Position numbers and translations under genes: made by a program. A stretch of 6,347 nt of DNA from Pseudomonadota bacterium (GTDB lineage: Bacteria; Pseudomonadota; Alphaproteobacteria; Rhizobiales; Xanthobacteraceae): NCBI GenBank assembly GCA_963205465.1, contig CAUJKG010000266.1:1-6347 (forward strand), in the 5' to 3' direction. Under the pieces are notes generated by a model that was given only the letters and a program-made list of their open reading frames with translations, did not search any database and was not told the origin of the DNA. This document shows positions 1-5,691 of the stretch, in pieces (within the stretch, counting starts at the first letter, position 1; each line of letters begins with the position of its first letter).

Positions 1-622
1 GTTCGATGCCGGAGGGCAAGAGCGTGGACGGTGCGACCACGCGGACGCGCGCACCCATGGTGTTCAGGAGAATGATGTTCGAGCGCGCGACCCGCGAATG
101 CGCGATGTCGCCGCAGATCGCGACGGTCAGTCCTTCGAGCCGCTTCTTGTTGCGGCGGATGGTGAGCGCATCGAGCAGCGCCTGCGTCGGGTGCTCGTGC
201 GCGCCGTCGCCCGCGTTGATGACCGAGCATTCCACTTTCTGCGAGAGCAATTCGACCGCGCCGGAGGCGGCATGGCGCACCACGATCATGTCCGGGTGCA
301 TGGCGTTCAGCGTCAGCGCGGTGTCGAGCAGCGTCTCGCCCTTGCGGATTGAGGACGAGGCGATCGACATGTTCATGACGTCCGCGCCCAGCCGCTTGCC
401 CGCGAGTTCGAAGGAGCTTTGCGTGCGGGTCGACGCCTCGAAAAACAGATTGATCTGCGTCCGGCCTTCGAGCGTCGTGCGCTTTTTCTGGACCTGGCGG
501 TTCAGATCGACGAATTCCTCGGCAAGATCGAGCAGACCGACGATGTCGGAAGCGGAAAGCCCTTCGATGCCCAGCAAATGGCGTTGCGCGAGCGCGAAAC
601 TGGAAGGACTGCGAGTTGTCAT
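1..622 (-). CDS. pyrB: Aspartate carbamoyltransferase catalytic subunit, partial (C-terminus beyond left edge)
   Basis: This enzyme condenses carbamoyl phosphate with L-aspartate, the first committed step of cytosolic de novo pyrimidine synthesis. The minus strand from 622 reads open to the edge, giving about 207 of the roughly 310 to 320 residues usual for the family. The carbamoyl-phosphate domain is complete: FFEASTRTQSSFE (about residues 60-72) carries the STRT phosphate-binding loop, SIRKGET (91-97) supplies the lysine contributed to a neighbouring subunit, RH is at 116-117, and HPTQ is at 144-147. The aspartate domain has begun with GDIAHSRVARS (171-181); its later loop lies outside the window. 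The start at 622 (MTTRSPSS) matches the N-terminal length I recall for relatives. An in-frame ATG at 637 would add five residues, and neither start has a convincing Shine-Dalgarno sequence. The gene is divergent from the aidB-like gene. In this group pyrC commonly follows, but that cannot be seen here. Confidence 0.96.
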   Translation of the reverse strand, partial: MTTRSPSSFALAQRHLLGIEGLSASDIVGLLDLAEEFVDLNRQVQKKRTTLEGRTQINLFFEASTRTQSSFELAGKRLGADVMNMSIASSSIRKGETLLDTALTLNAMHPDMIVVRHAASGAVELLSQKVECSVINAGDGAHEHPTQALLDALTIRRNKKRLEGLTVAICGDIAHSRVARSNIILLNTMGARVRVVAPSTLLPSGIE

Positions 623-693
623 TAAAGGCAACCGCATAGACCCATCGGTCCCGCATCGCAAGCAGGGAATGTCGTGTTAGATTAACGGTCCAC

Positions 694-711
694 TGCGGAA
701 ATTTGCGGAAA
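694..711. repeat. Tandem 8-bp direct repeat just upstream of the aidB-like start
   Basis: TGCGGAAA occurs at 694-701 and again at 704-711, a 10-bp period, so both copies would face the same side of the helix. The second copy ends 8 bases before the ATG at 720 and overlaps the place where a ribosome binding site should be. The only purine-rich stretch there is GCGGAAAAAAG. It could be a regulator site or part of a weak translation start, or it could be chance. Confidence 0.3.
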
Positions 712-719
712 AAAGCGCC

Positions 720-2372
720 ATGACCGTAACGGCACCCTTTGCGACTCACGAAGTCTTCAACCAGTCGCCGCCGCCGGGAGACGTGGATTTGTTTTCCACC
801 GATCTCGCGCTGACCGACGCCGTCGCGGCCTTCGGCGCGGGAAAGGCTGCTGGTTCGCTGCGGGATTTCGGCGGTCTGCTCGGAACCGCGGAAATGACCG
901 AGCTGGCGCGGCTCGCCAACGAATACACGCCGAAATTGCGCACGCACGACCGGCAGGGGCGGCGCGCGGATGTCGTGGAATTCCATCCCGCCTATCACCG
1001 CTTCATGACCGAGAGCATCAAGGCGGGCGTGCATGCTTCGGTCTGGGCGGAGGATGGTTCGCTGGTGCCCGGTGAACACGTCGCGCGCTCGGCGCGGCAC
1101 TACCTCGCAAGTCAGGTCGAGCAGGGGCATCTGTGCCCGATCACGATGACGCATGCGGCGACCGGCGCGTTGATCGCGGAGCCGTCGCTGATGCGGGAAT
1201 GGCTGCCGCGCATCCGCTCGCGCGAATACGATCTGCGTTTTCTTCCGCCCGAGCAGAAGAAGGGCGTCACCTTCGGCATGGGCATGACGGAGAAGCAGGG
1301 CGGCACCGATGTCCGCCAGAATACGACACAGGCGATACCGGACGGCGACGCCTATCGCATTGTCGGGCATAAATGGTTTTTCTCCGCGCCGATGTGCGAT
1401 GCGTTTCTGGTGCTCGCGCAAGCGAAGGGCGGGCTCACCTGTTTTCTCGTGCCGCGTCACAAGCCGGACGGCACGCCGAACGCGCTCAGGTTGATGCGGT
1501 TGAAGGATAAGCTCGGCAACCGCTCGAATGCGTCGAGCGAAGTCGAGTTCGAAGGCGTCTACGCGCAGCGCTGTGGGCCAGAAGGCGAGGGCGTCAAGAC
1601 GATCATCGGCATGGTGCAACTGACGAGGCTCGATTGCGTCACCGGCTCGCTAGGCATCATGCAGGGCGCGTTGCGCTACGCGGTGCATCACACGCGTTAC
1701 CGCACGGTGTTCCAGCGCAAGCTGATCGACCAGCCGTTGATGCGCATGGTGCTCGCCGATCTCGCGCTGGAGAAGGAAGGCGCTCTCGCGCTCGCACTTC
1801 GTCTCGCGTCGGCGTTCGACAAAGCCGAAAGCGACCCGGACGAGGCGGCGTTTGCGCGGATCGTGACGCCGGCGGCCAAACTCTGGGTTTGCAAGGCGAC
1901 GCCGGGCTTCGTTTATGAAGCGATGGAGTGCCTCGGTGGCAATGGCTACGTCGAGGAAGCGCCACTTGCGCGTTTCTATCGCGAGAGCCCGCTCAACGCG
2001 ATCTGGGAGGGATCGGGCAATGTCATGGCGCTCGATCTCCTGCGCGGTGCTTCGCGCGAAGGCGAGGCCATCCAGCGCGTGCTGGCGTCGATTGCGAAAG
2101 CGACGCGCGATCTGCCGCATGCGTCAAGGGCGCTGGAAACGGTGAAGACGGGGCTTCTCAGTCCCGAGCGCGAGCAAATGGCGCGGCAGACCACCGAACT
2201 TCTTGCCCTGCTTGCAGCGACAGCCTCGCTTGCGCAGAGCGCATCCCCGGAAATTGCAGAGGCTTTTGCGGAAGGGCGGCTCGGAGGATTACCGATCCGT
2301 AACTATGGGAACCCGATGGCCGGGCGGCGCGTTGAGCGGCTGATCGACCGCAGTTTCAAAGCGCCTGCATAA
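720..2372 (+). CDS. aidB: AidB-type acyl-CoA dehydrogenase family flavoprotein
   Basis: The 550-residue product matches the length and sequence of E. coli AidB (about 541 residues), an FAD-binding member of the acyl-CoA dehydrogenase superfamily that binds DNA and belongs to the adaptive response to alkylating agents. Its true substrate is unsettled even in E. coli. Hallmarks seen are the N-terminal HEVFNQ, CPITMT, GMGMTEKQGGTDV (about 186-198), GHKWFFSAP, and LKDKLGNRSNASSEVEF. The C-terminal segment EAMECLGGNGYVEE followed by NAIWEGSGNVMALD places the family catalytic-type glutamate at residue 430. The N-terminal region before the dehydrogenase core and the helical C-terminus are both AidB-like, which separates it from short-chain or isovaleryl-CoA dehydrogenases. 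The start MTVTAPFATHEVFNQ fits the family N-terminus, although its ribosome binding site is poor. No ada, alkA or alkB is adjacent, so alkylation control is inferred from the family only. It appears monocistronic, and no clear terminator follows. Confidence 0.93.
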   Translation: MTVTAPFATHEVFNQSPPPGDVDLFSTDLALTDAVAAFGAGKAAGSLRDFGGLLGTAEMTELARLANEYTPKLRTHDRQGRRADVVEFHPAYHRFMTESIKAGVHASVWAEDGSLVPGEHVARSARHYLASQVEQGHLCPITMTHAATGALIAEPSLMREWLPRIRSREYDLRFLPPEQKKGVTFGMGMTEKQGGTDVRQNTTQAIPDGDAYRIVGHKWFFSAPMCDAFLVLAQAKGGLTCFLVPRHKPDGTPNALRLMRLKDKLGNRSNASSEVEFEGVYAQRCGPEGEGVKTIIGMVQLTRLDCVTGSLGIMQGALRYAVHHTRYRTVFQRKLIDQPLMRMVLADLALEKEGALALALRLASAFDKAESDPDEAAFARIVTPAAKLWVCKATPGFVYEAMECLGGNGYVEEAPLARFYRESPLNAIWEGSGNVMALDLLRGASREGEAIQRVLASIAKATRDLPHASRALETVKTGLLSPEREQMARQTTELLALLAATASLAQSASPEIAEAFAEGRLGGLPIRNYGNPMAGRRVERLIDRSFKAPA

Positions 2373-2456
2373 ACTGGCCCTGAGACAATCTGCTCCACTT
2401 GCCGCGTTTCGCGAGTCTTCGATCATTCGCGATCGCGGCGCAGCCCCGAGGTTACC

Positions 2457-2831
2457 ATGAAGACTCTTACCCGTTTTGCCGTCTCGTCCGCAGCACTGGC
2501 GCTGCTCGCCGGGACTTCGGCGCTTCCGGCGTCGGCCGCTCCGTTCGGAGCGAAATTTGAAACGCTCAAAGCCGCGGCTCCCGTGGCGAGCGAAACCGTT
2601 CAGTGGCGCCGTCATCATTATCGCGGCGGACGCAATCTTGGAATCGGCCTCGGCGCCTTCGGCGCAGGCGTGGTGATCGGCTCCGCGATCGCTAATCAGG
2701 GCTATTACTACGACCAGCCCTACGGGTATTACGAACAGCCTTATGGTTACTACCAGCAGCCCTACGGCTATTCCTATTCCAACGGCAATCAGCCCAACGG
2801 CTACGAAGATCTCTCGGACGTCGTGAAATAA
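2457..2831 (+). CDS. Small secreted glycine-zipper, tyrosine-repeat protein of unknown function
   Basis: The product is 124 residues. A Sec signal peptide is clear: basic MKTLTR, then a hydrophobic SSAALALLAG core, and a likely cut after ASA at residue 27. The mature part has a basic WRRHHYRGGR patch (about 50-59), a glycine-spaced hydrophobic stretch LGIGLGAFGAGVVIGSAIA (61-79) resembling a glycine zipper, and then three heptads of the form xQPYGYY/S (86-106). A polar NGNQPNGYEDLSDVVK tail ends it. There are no cysteines. GAGGT at 2448-2452 lies 4 bases before the ATG, a good ribosome binding site, and a strong hairpin terminator follows, so this is a real single-gene unit. Small envelope proteins of this style are common in Hyphomicrobiales and are usually annotated as hypothetical. 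A periplasmic or outer-membrane-associated role is inferred from the signal peptide; the biochemical function is unknown. Confidence 0.82.
   Translation: MKTLTRFAVSSAALALLAGTSALPASAAPFGAKFETLKAAAPVASETVQWRRHHYRGGRNLGIGLGAFGAGVVIGSAIANQGYYYDQPYGYYEQPYGYYQQPYGYSYSNGNQPNGYEDLSDVVK
2712..2774 (+). repeat. Three 21-bp in-frame repeats encoding xQPYGYY
   Basis: Three consecutive 21-bp units at 2712-2732, 2733-2753 and 2754-2774 encode DQPYGYY, EQPYGYY and QQPYGYS. Synonymous differences between the units (for example CCC/CCT and TAC/TAT) show that the array is not a fresh duplication and that the peptide pattern has been retained. The Tyr/Gly/Gln/Pro composition suggests a flexible, aromatic-rich tail. 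Confidence 0.85.
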
Positions 2832-2842
2832 CGTGAACGTGA

Positions 2843-2880
2843 ACCGGCGGCCCGGGAAGGCCGCCGGTACCTTCTTTTCA
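2843..2880 (+). terminator. Intrinsic terminator of the first small secreted gene
   Basis: ACCGGCGGCC (2843-2852) and GGCCGCCGGT (2859-2868) form a perfect 10-bp GC-rich stem with a 6-base loop. It is followed by ACCTTCTTTTC, a moderately T-rich tract. It begins 11 bases after the TAA at 2829-2831. The T-tract is interrupted, so efficiency may be partial. Confidence 0.8.
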
Positions 2881-2919
2881 TCATCGAGCGTTATGGGGTA
2901 ATTGCCATATCGATGCCGC

Positions 2920-2941
2920 GGTTCATTCAGGCGAGGTTCAT
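2920..2941 (+). promoter_or_regulatory. Direct repeat GGTTCAT upstream of the second small secreted gene, candidate regulator site
   Basis: GGTTCAT occurs at 2920-2926 and 2935-2941, 15 bases apart start to start, within a run reading ATGCCG-C-GGTTCAT...GGTTCAT-GCCGG. It lies about 65 bases upstream of the ATG at 3006, where an activator or response-regulator site would be expected. I see no good sigma-70 -10 box to pair with it and cannot name a regulator. The rest of the 175-bp gap holds the preceding terminator and a ribosome binding site (GAGG at 2993-2996). Confidence 0.3.
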
Positions 2942-3005
2942 GCCGGGTGCGCGACATTCCCCCAGAACGCGCGATCGTGGCGCGTAAACAGCGAGGCTCA
3001 CTCTT

Positions 3006-3362
3006 ATGAAAAAATTCAAGCTTTACCAATTTGCGCTGGCACTCGTTGCTGCCGTTCTTGTTTCGGCCGCCGCGAGCGAAGTGAACAAGGCCTATGCGGC
3101 GCCGGCTGCGTCGGTGCAGAACTTCCAGGGCGCGCTCCCCGAGCATGCGACCCAGGTTCAGCGCCGCTACCGTCATCACCATCATTACGGACATCGCCGC
3201 GGCAACCGCTGGGTCGGTCCGGCTGTCGCGCTTGGCATCTTCGGTGCCGCTGCGGCCGCCGCAGCTGCGCAGAACAACGGCTACTACTACAACGAGCCGC
3301 GTCAGCGTTGCTGGGTCCAGACCGGTCCTTATCAGGGCCAGGGTTACTGGGGCTGGTGCTAA
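3006..3362 (+). CDS. Small secreted His/Ala/Tyr-rich protein with two C-terminal cysteines, function unknown
   Basis: The product is 118 residues. The signal peptide has basic MKKFK, a hydrophobic FALALVAAVLVSAAA core and a probable cut after AYA at residue 31. The mature protein carries a basic/histidine patch RRYRHHHHYGHRRGNR (53-68) and a small-residue hydrophobic stretch ending in eight alanines (about 70-88). The aromatic tail is NNGYYYNEPRQRCWVQTG...YWGWC. Cysteines at 102 and at the final residue 118 could form a disulfide in the periplasm. The His-rich patch could bind metal, but that is only a suggestion. The order of parts mirrors the preceding small gene, so the two may be distant relatives, although their sequences differ widely. 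GAGG at 2993-2996 lies 9 bases before the ATG, and a strong terminator follows. No named family is assigned with confidence. Confidence 0.8.
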   Translation: MKKFKLYQFALALVAAVLVSAAASEVNKAYAAPAASVQNFQGALPEHATQVQRRYRHHHHYGHRRGNRWVGPAVALGIFGAAAAAAAAQNNGYYYNEPRQRCWVQTGPYQGQGYWGWC

Positions 3363-3387
3363 TTCGACCTTTTCAAGGTCCATCAAG

Positions 3388-3420
3388 AACGGCGGGCGCG
3401 AGCCCGCCGTTTTTTTATTT
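3388..3420 (+). terminator. Strong intrinsic terminator after the second small secreted gene
   Basis: AACGGCGGGC (3388-3397) and GCCCGCCGTT (3402-3411) form a perfect 10-bp stem closed by a GCGA tetraloop, followed by TTTTTTATTTT. A smaller hairpin, GACCTT-TTC-AAGGTC (3366-3380), precedes it. The T-tract overlaps the stop codon of the convergent transporter gene (3415-3417). In the minus direction the stem is followed only by TTCTTGATGG, so it should work mainly on the plus strand. Confidence 0.9.
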
Positions 3421-4359
3421 TGCGATACCGAGTCCCGCCGCCACGATGAGGGTGAGCGGAATCGAGAACAGCGCCACGAACATCTGGATTGTCAGGATGT
3501 GCGCGAGCAACGGCGCATCGCCGCCCATCTGACGCGCGAGCATGTATCCGTTTGGCGCGGAGGGGACCGACGACGAAATCGCGATCACGGCGAGAGCAGG
3601 CCAGCCGACGCCTGCGAAATAGCCGATGCCCATCGCGATCGCCGGCAGGAGCAGCATCTTCACGCCCGTCGAGATCAGTACCGCCGCGTTGATCCTGTGG
3701 ACTGTCTTCAGGTTCAGACCTGCGCCTACGATCATCAGACCCATTGGCAGTGATGCCTGGCCCAGTGCGTTGAGAAAGCTGGAGAACACTTTCGGGATTG
3801 GCAGCCCGATCAGGTTGATGAAGATGCCGAAGGCGCAAGCCCAGATGAACGGATTTCGCAGCAGGTGAACGAGAACCTGCATCACCTTCGCAGGGGAGTT
3901 CGGCGCATATCGCGCCAGTACGACGACGCTAAGGACGTTGATCGGCGGGATCATGCTGGCGAGCGCGACGGCTGCAATCGCGAGACCCTGTTCACCGAGT
4001 AGGGGCGATGCGACGCCGAGGGCGATATAAGTGTTCCAGCGTACGCCGCCCTGAAAAACTGAAGTGAATGCCGGTCCCGACCAGCCGAATGCACGCTGCA
4101 TCGGAACGCGCAATGCGATCAGCGCCAGCGAGCAGGCAAAAATGGCGATGACGAGTGCGGTGAAGACTCCCCAGATCGGCACCTTGGAAAGGTCTGCCGT
4201 GGCCGTCGCGAGCACCAGCAGCGCGGGAAACAGGATGTAGTAGGTCAGGTCTTCGAGCGAATCCCATGCGTTCTCGCTCTTCAACAAGGTGCGCTTGAGA
4301 AAGACGCCGAGCGCGACCAGGAGAAAGACCGGAACGAGAGCATTCAGGATGGTTTGCAT
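3415..4359 (-). CDS. AEC-family (auxin efflux carrier-like) membrane transporter
   Basis: The 314-residue product is very hydrophobic, with about ten membrane segments by eye at roughly 5-22, 37-55, 63-85, 95-115, 121-150, 165-190, 195-218, 225-252, 256-275 and 283-311. Length and pattern fit the AEC/Mem_trans family. Supporting details are the N-terminal LNALVPVFLLVALGVFLKR, the FQGGVRWNTYIALG segment, NPFIWACAFGIF, and the conserved-style LGQASLPMGLMIVGAGL in the second half. Bacterial members are inner-membrane carriers proposed to move carboxylates such as malonate or malate, or other small anions. The substrate here cannot be told from sequence. Its ATG at 4359 immediately follows the ruvX TGA with no gap, and GGAAAG (4366-4371, minus strand) inside the end of ruvX serves as a ribosome binding site, so the two genes are likely co-transcribed and translationally coupled. 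Its stop lies within the T-tract of the opposing terminator. Confidence 0.92.
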   Translation of the reverse strand: MQTILNALVPVFLLVALGVFLKRTLLKSENAWDSLEDLTYYILFPALLVLATATADLSKVPIWGVFTALVIAIFACSLALIALRVPMQRAFGWSGPAFTSVFQGGVRWNTYIALGVASPLLGEQGLAIAAVALASMIPPINVLSVVVLARYAPNSPAKVMQVLVHLLRNPFIWACAFGIFINLIGLPIPKVFSSFLNALGQASLPMGLMIVGAGLNLKTVHRINAAVLISTGVKMLLLPAIAMGIGYFAGVGWPALAVIAISSSVPSAPNGYMLARQMGGDAPLLAHILTIQMFVALFSIPLTLIVAAGLGIAK

Positions 4360-4836
4360 TCAGCGCTTTCCATAGCCAAGACGGTCGAGTGCGCCTTGCA
4401 GGATGTAGGCGGCGGCGACCTTGTCCACGACCGCATCGCGCCGCTTCCGGGAGGTGTCTGCCTCCAGAAGCGTGCGCTCGACTGCCGCGGTAGATAGCCG
4501 CTCGTCCCAGAAGGTGACGGCAAGTTCTGTCAGGGGCGTGAAGTTGCGAACGAAGGCGCGTGCGGATTGTGCGCTCGGACCTTCCGAACCGTCCATGTTT
4601 TTCGGCAGGCCGATCACGAAGCCGCCGACTCCAAATTTTGCGGCCAGCGCGAGCATCTTCTGCGCATCCGCCTTGAACTTTCCGCGCGGCAGCGTTTCCA
4701 GCGGCGAGGCGATGCAGCGGTTCACGTCGGAGAGGGCGAGCCCGATGGTCTTCTCGCCGAGATCGACGCCGATCAGTCTCGCGCCGGGCGCGAGCAGGGC
4801 TGGCAGGTCATCGATTTCGCAAAGTTTGGCGGGCAT
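4360..4836 (-). CDS. ruvX: RuvX/YqgF-type putative pre-16S rRNA nuclease (Holliday junction resolvase-like)
   Basis: YqgF/RuvX proteins have an RNase H-like fold. They are implicated in 16S rRNA 5' maturation in E. coli and were earlier proposed as Holliday junction resolvases. From the start at 4836 the protein has 158 residues, close to the family norm. Visible motifs are GVDLGEKTIGLALSD with acidic D25, GLPKNMDGSEGPSAQ (76-90), WDERLSTAAVER (110-121), and VVDKVAAAYILQGALD with D138, giving the expected set of catalytic acidic residues. An ATG at 4866 would add ten residues (MRPVLPARAV). I prefer 4836 because MPA-type starts seem familiar in relatives and the longer start would overlap the opposite promoter, but neither has a clear ribosome binding site. 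It is the first gene of a unit with the AEC transporter and is divergent from the UPF0173 gene. Confidence 0.93.
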   Translation of the reverse strand: MPAKLCEIDDLPALLAPGARLIGVDLGEKTIGLALSDVNRCIASPLETLPRGKFKADAQKMLALAAKFGVGGFVIGLPKNMDGSEGPSAQSARAFVRNFTPLTELAVTFWDERLSTAAVERTLLEADTSRKRRDAVVDKVAAAYILQGALDRLGYGKR

Positions 4837-4865
4837 AACGGCTCGAGCGGGTAGCACGGGCCGCA

Positions 4866-4893
4866 TTGCCGTGTCATGTGCGGCACCTATACT
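4866..4893 (+). promoter_or_regulatory. Candidate sigma-70 promoter for the UPF0173 hydrolase gene
   Basis: TTGCCG (4866-4871) and TATACT (4888-4893) are separated by 16 bases, close to the consensus -35/-10 arrangement. The start codon at 4923 lies about 30 bases beyond the -10 box, giving a short leader of roughly 20 bases that contains the strong GGAGG site (4913-4917). The -35 box abuts the alternative upstream start of ruvX. Confidence 0.5.
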
Positions 4894-4922
4894 GCAGCCA
4901 TGAAAATTTACTGGAGGAATCC

Positions 4923-5624
4923 ATGCGCGTTACCTGGTTCGGTCACTCGGCATTCCGGCTCGATTTTGGCGGCAAGGCGGTCCTGATCGACCCGTTTTTC
5001 ACCGGTAACCCAGCTTTCACCGGCGACAAGAAGGAAGCCACGAAGGGCGTTACGCATATTCTTCTGACCCACGGTCATTCGGACCATATCGGCGATACCG
5101 CGGACATCGCCAAGGAACTCGATATTCCGGTCGCGAGCCACTTCGAGATCTGCATGTGGCTGAACGGCAAGGGCGTGAAGAAGATCGATCCGATGAACAT
5201 CGGCGGGACCACCGATCAGGGCGGTTTCACGGTGACCCTGGTCCGCGCCGATCACTCCTCGACCATGATCGAGGACGGGCAGTTCGCGGTGATGGGCAAT
5301 CCCGGCGGCCTTATCGTGAAGGCGGCGGGAGAACCAACGGTTTATCATATCGGCGATACCGACATCTTCTCCGACATGGCGCTGATCAACGAAATCCATC
5401 AGCCACAAATCGCAATGGTGCCGGTCGGCGACCGCTTCACCATGGGCGGAAAGATCGCGGGTATGGCGGTGAAGCGTTTCTTCAAGGGATTGAAGACCGC
5501 CATTCCTTGTCACTACGGCTCGTTCCCGATCATCGATCAGACGCCCGACAAATTCGTTGCGGAGATGCAGGGCGGCGACGTGAAGGTCGTGGTGCCGGAA
5601 AAGAACAAGGCGGTTGAGGTCTGA
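4923..5624 (+). CDS. UPF0173 family metal-dependent hydrolase (metallo-beta-lactamase fold)
   Basis: The product has 233 residues from the ATG at 4923, which has GGAGG at 4913-4917 five bases upstream and gives the typical family N-terminus MRVTWFGHSAFRLD. A longer reading from 4866 adds an unfamiliar 19-residue head and is disfavoured. Metal-binding features of the fold are visible: THGHSDHIGD (49-58) is the HxHxDH signature, RADHS with H111 follows, HIGDTD (142-147) supplies a bridging aspartate, and PCHYGSFP with H197 ends the set. All expected ligands are present, so a binuclear metal hydrolase is likely. The protein has no signal peptide and should be cytosolic. The UPF0173 family is widespread and is often compared with UlaG-like lactonases, but its physiological substrate is not established. 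It stands alone between its own promoter and a terminator shared with the convergent dps gene. Confidence 0.94.
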   Translation: MRVTWFGHSAFRLDFGGKAVLIDPFFTGNPAFTGDKKEATKGVTHILLTHGHSDHIGDTADIAKELDIPVASHFEICMWLNGKGVKKIDPMNIGGTTDQGGFTVTLVRADHSSTMIEDGQFAVMGNPGGLIVKAAGEPTVYHIGDTDIFSDMALINEIHQPQIAMVPVGDRFTMGGKIAGMAVKRFFKGLKTAIPCHYGSFPIIDQTPDKFVAEMQGGDVKVVVPEKNKAVEV

Positions 5625-5646
5625 AAACAGTGAAGACCTGAAAAAT

Positions 5647-5680
5647 AAAAGAGCCGGTCTTGAGACCGGCTCTTTTTTTT
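5647..5680. terminator. Bidirectional intrinsic terminator between the UPF0173 gene and dps
   Basis: AAAAGAGCCGGTCT (5647-5660) is the exact reverse complement of AGACCGGCTCTTTT (5663-5676), with TG at the centre. The plus strand continues into a run of Ts to 5680, and the minus strand runs into TTTTATTTTT complementary to 5641-5650. The element lies 22 bases after the UPF0173 stop and 11 bases beyond the dps stop, so it can end both convergent transcripts. Confidence 0.93.
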
Positions 5681-5691
5681 GTACTCGTGAG

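Noticed and set aside
6..680. Long plus-strand open frame (224 codons) opposite pyrB
   Set aside because: It is antisense to a clear PyrB coding frame with family motifs. Its translation is low-complexity Ser/Arg-rich, typical of shadow frames in GC-rich DNA.
3249..3265. GC-rich palindrome GCTGCGG-CCG-CCGCAGC inside the second small secreted gene
   Set aside because: It is explained by a run of alanine codons (GCN) and is not needed as a separate element.
2289..3386. Minus-strand open frame of 365 codons spanning both small secreted genes
   Set aside because: It crosses the end of the aidB-like gene, two genes with signal peptides and good ribosome binding sites, and a terminator. The product matches no family I recognise, so it is most likely a chance open frame.
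4866..5624. Longer UPF0173 reading frame starting at 4866
   Set aside because: The extra 19 residues do not resemble the family N-terminus, and the ATG at 4923 has an excellent GGAGG site. A start at 4866 would also fall within the likely promoter.
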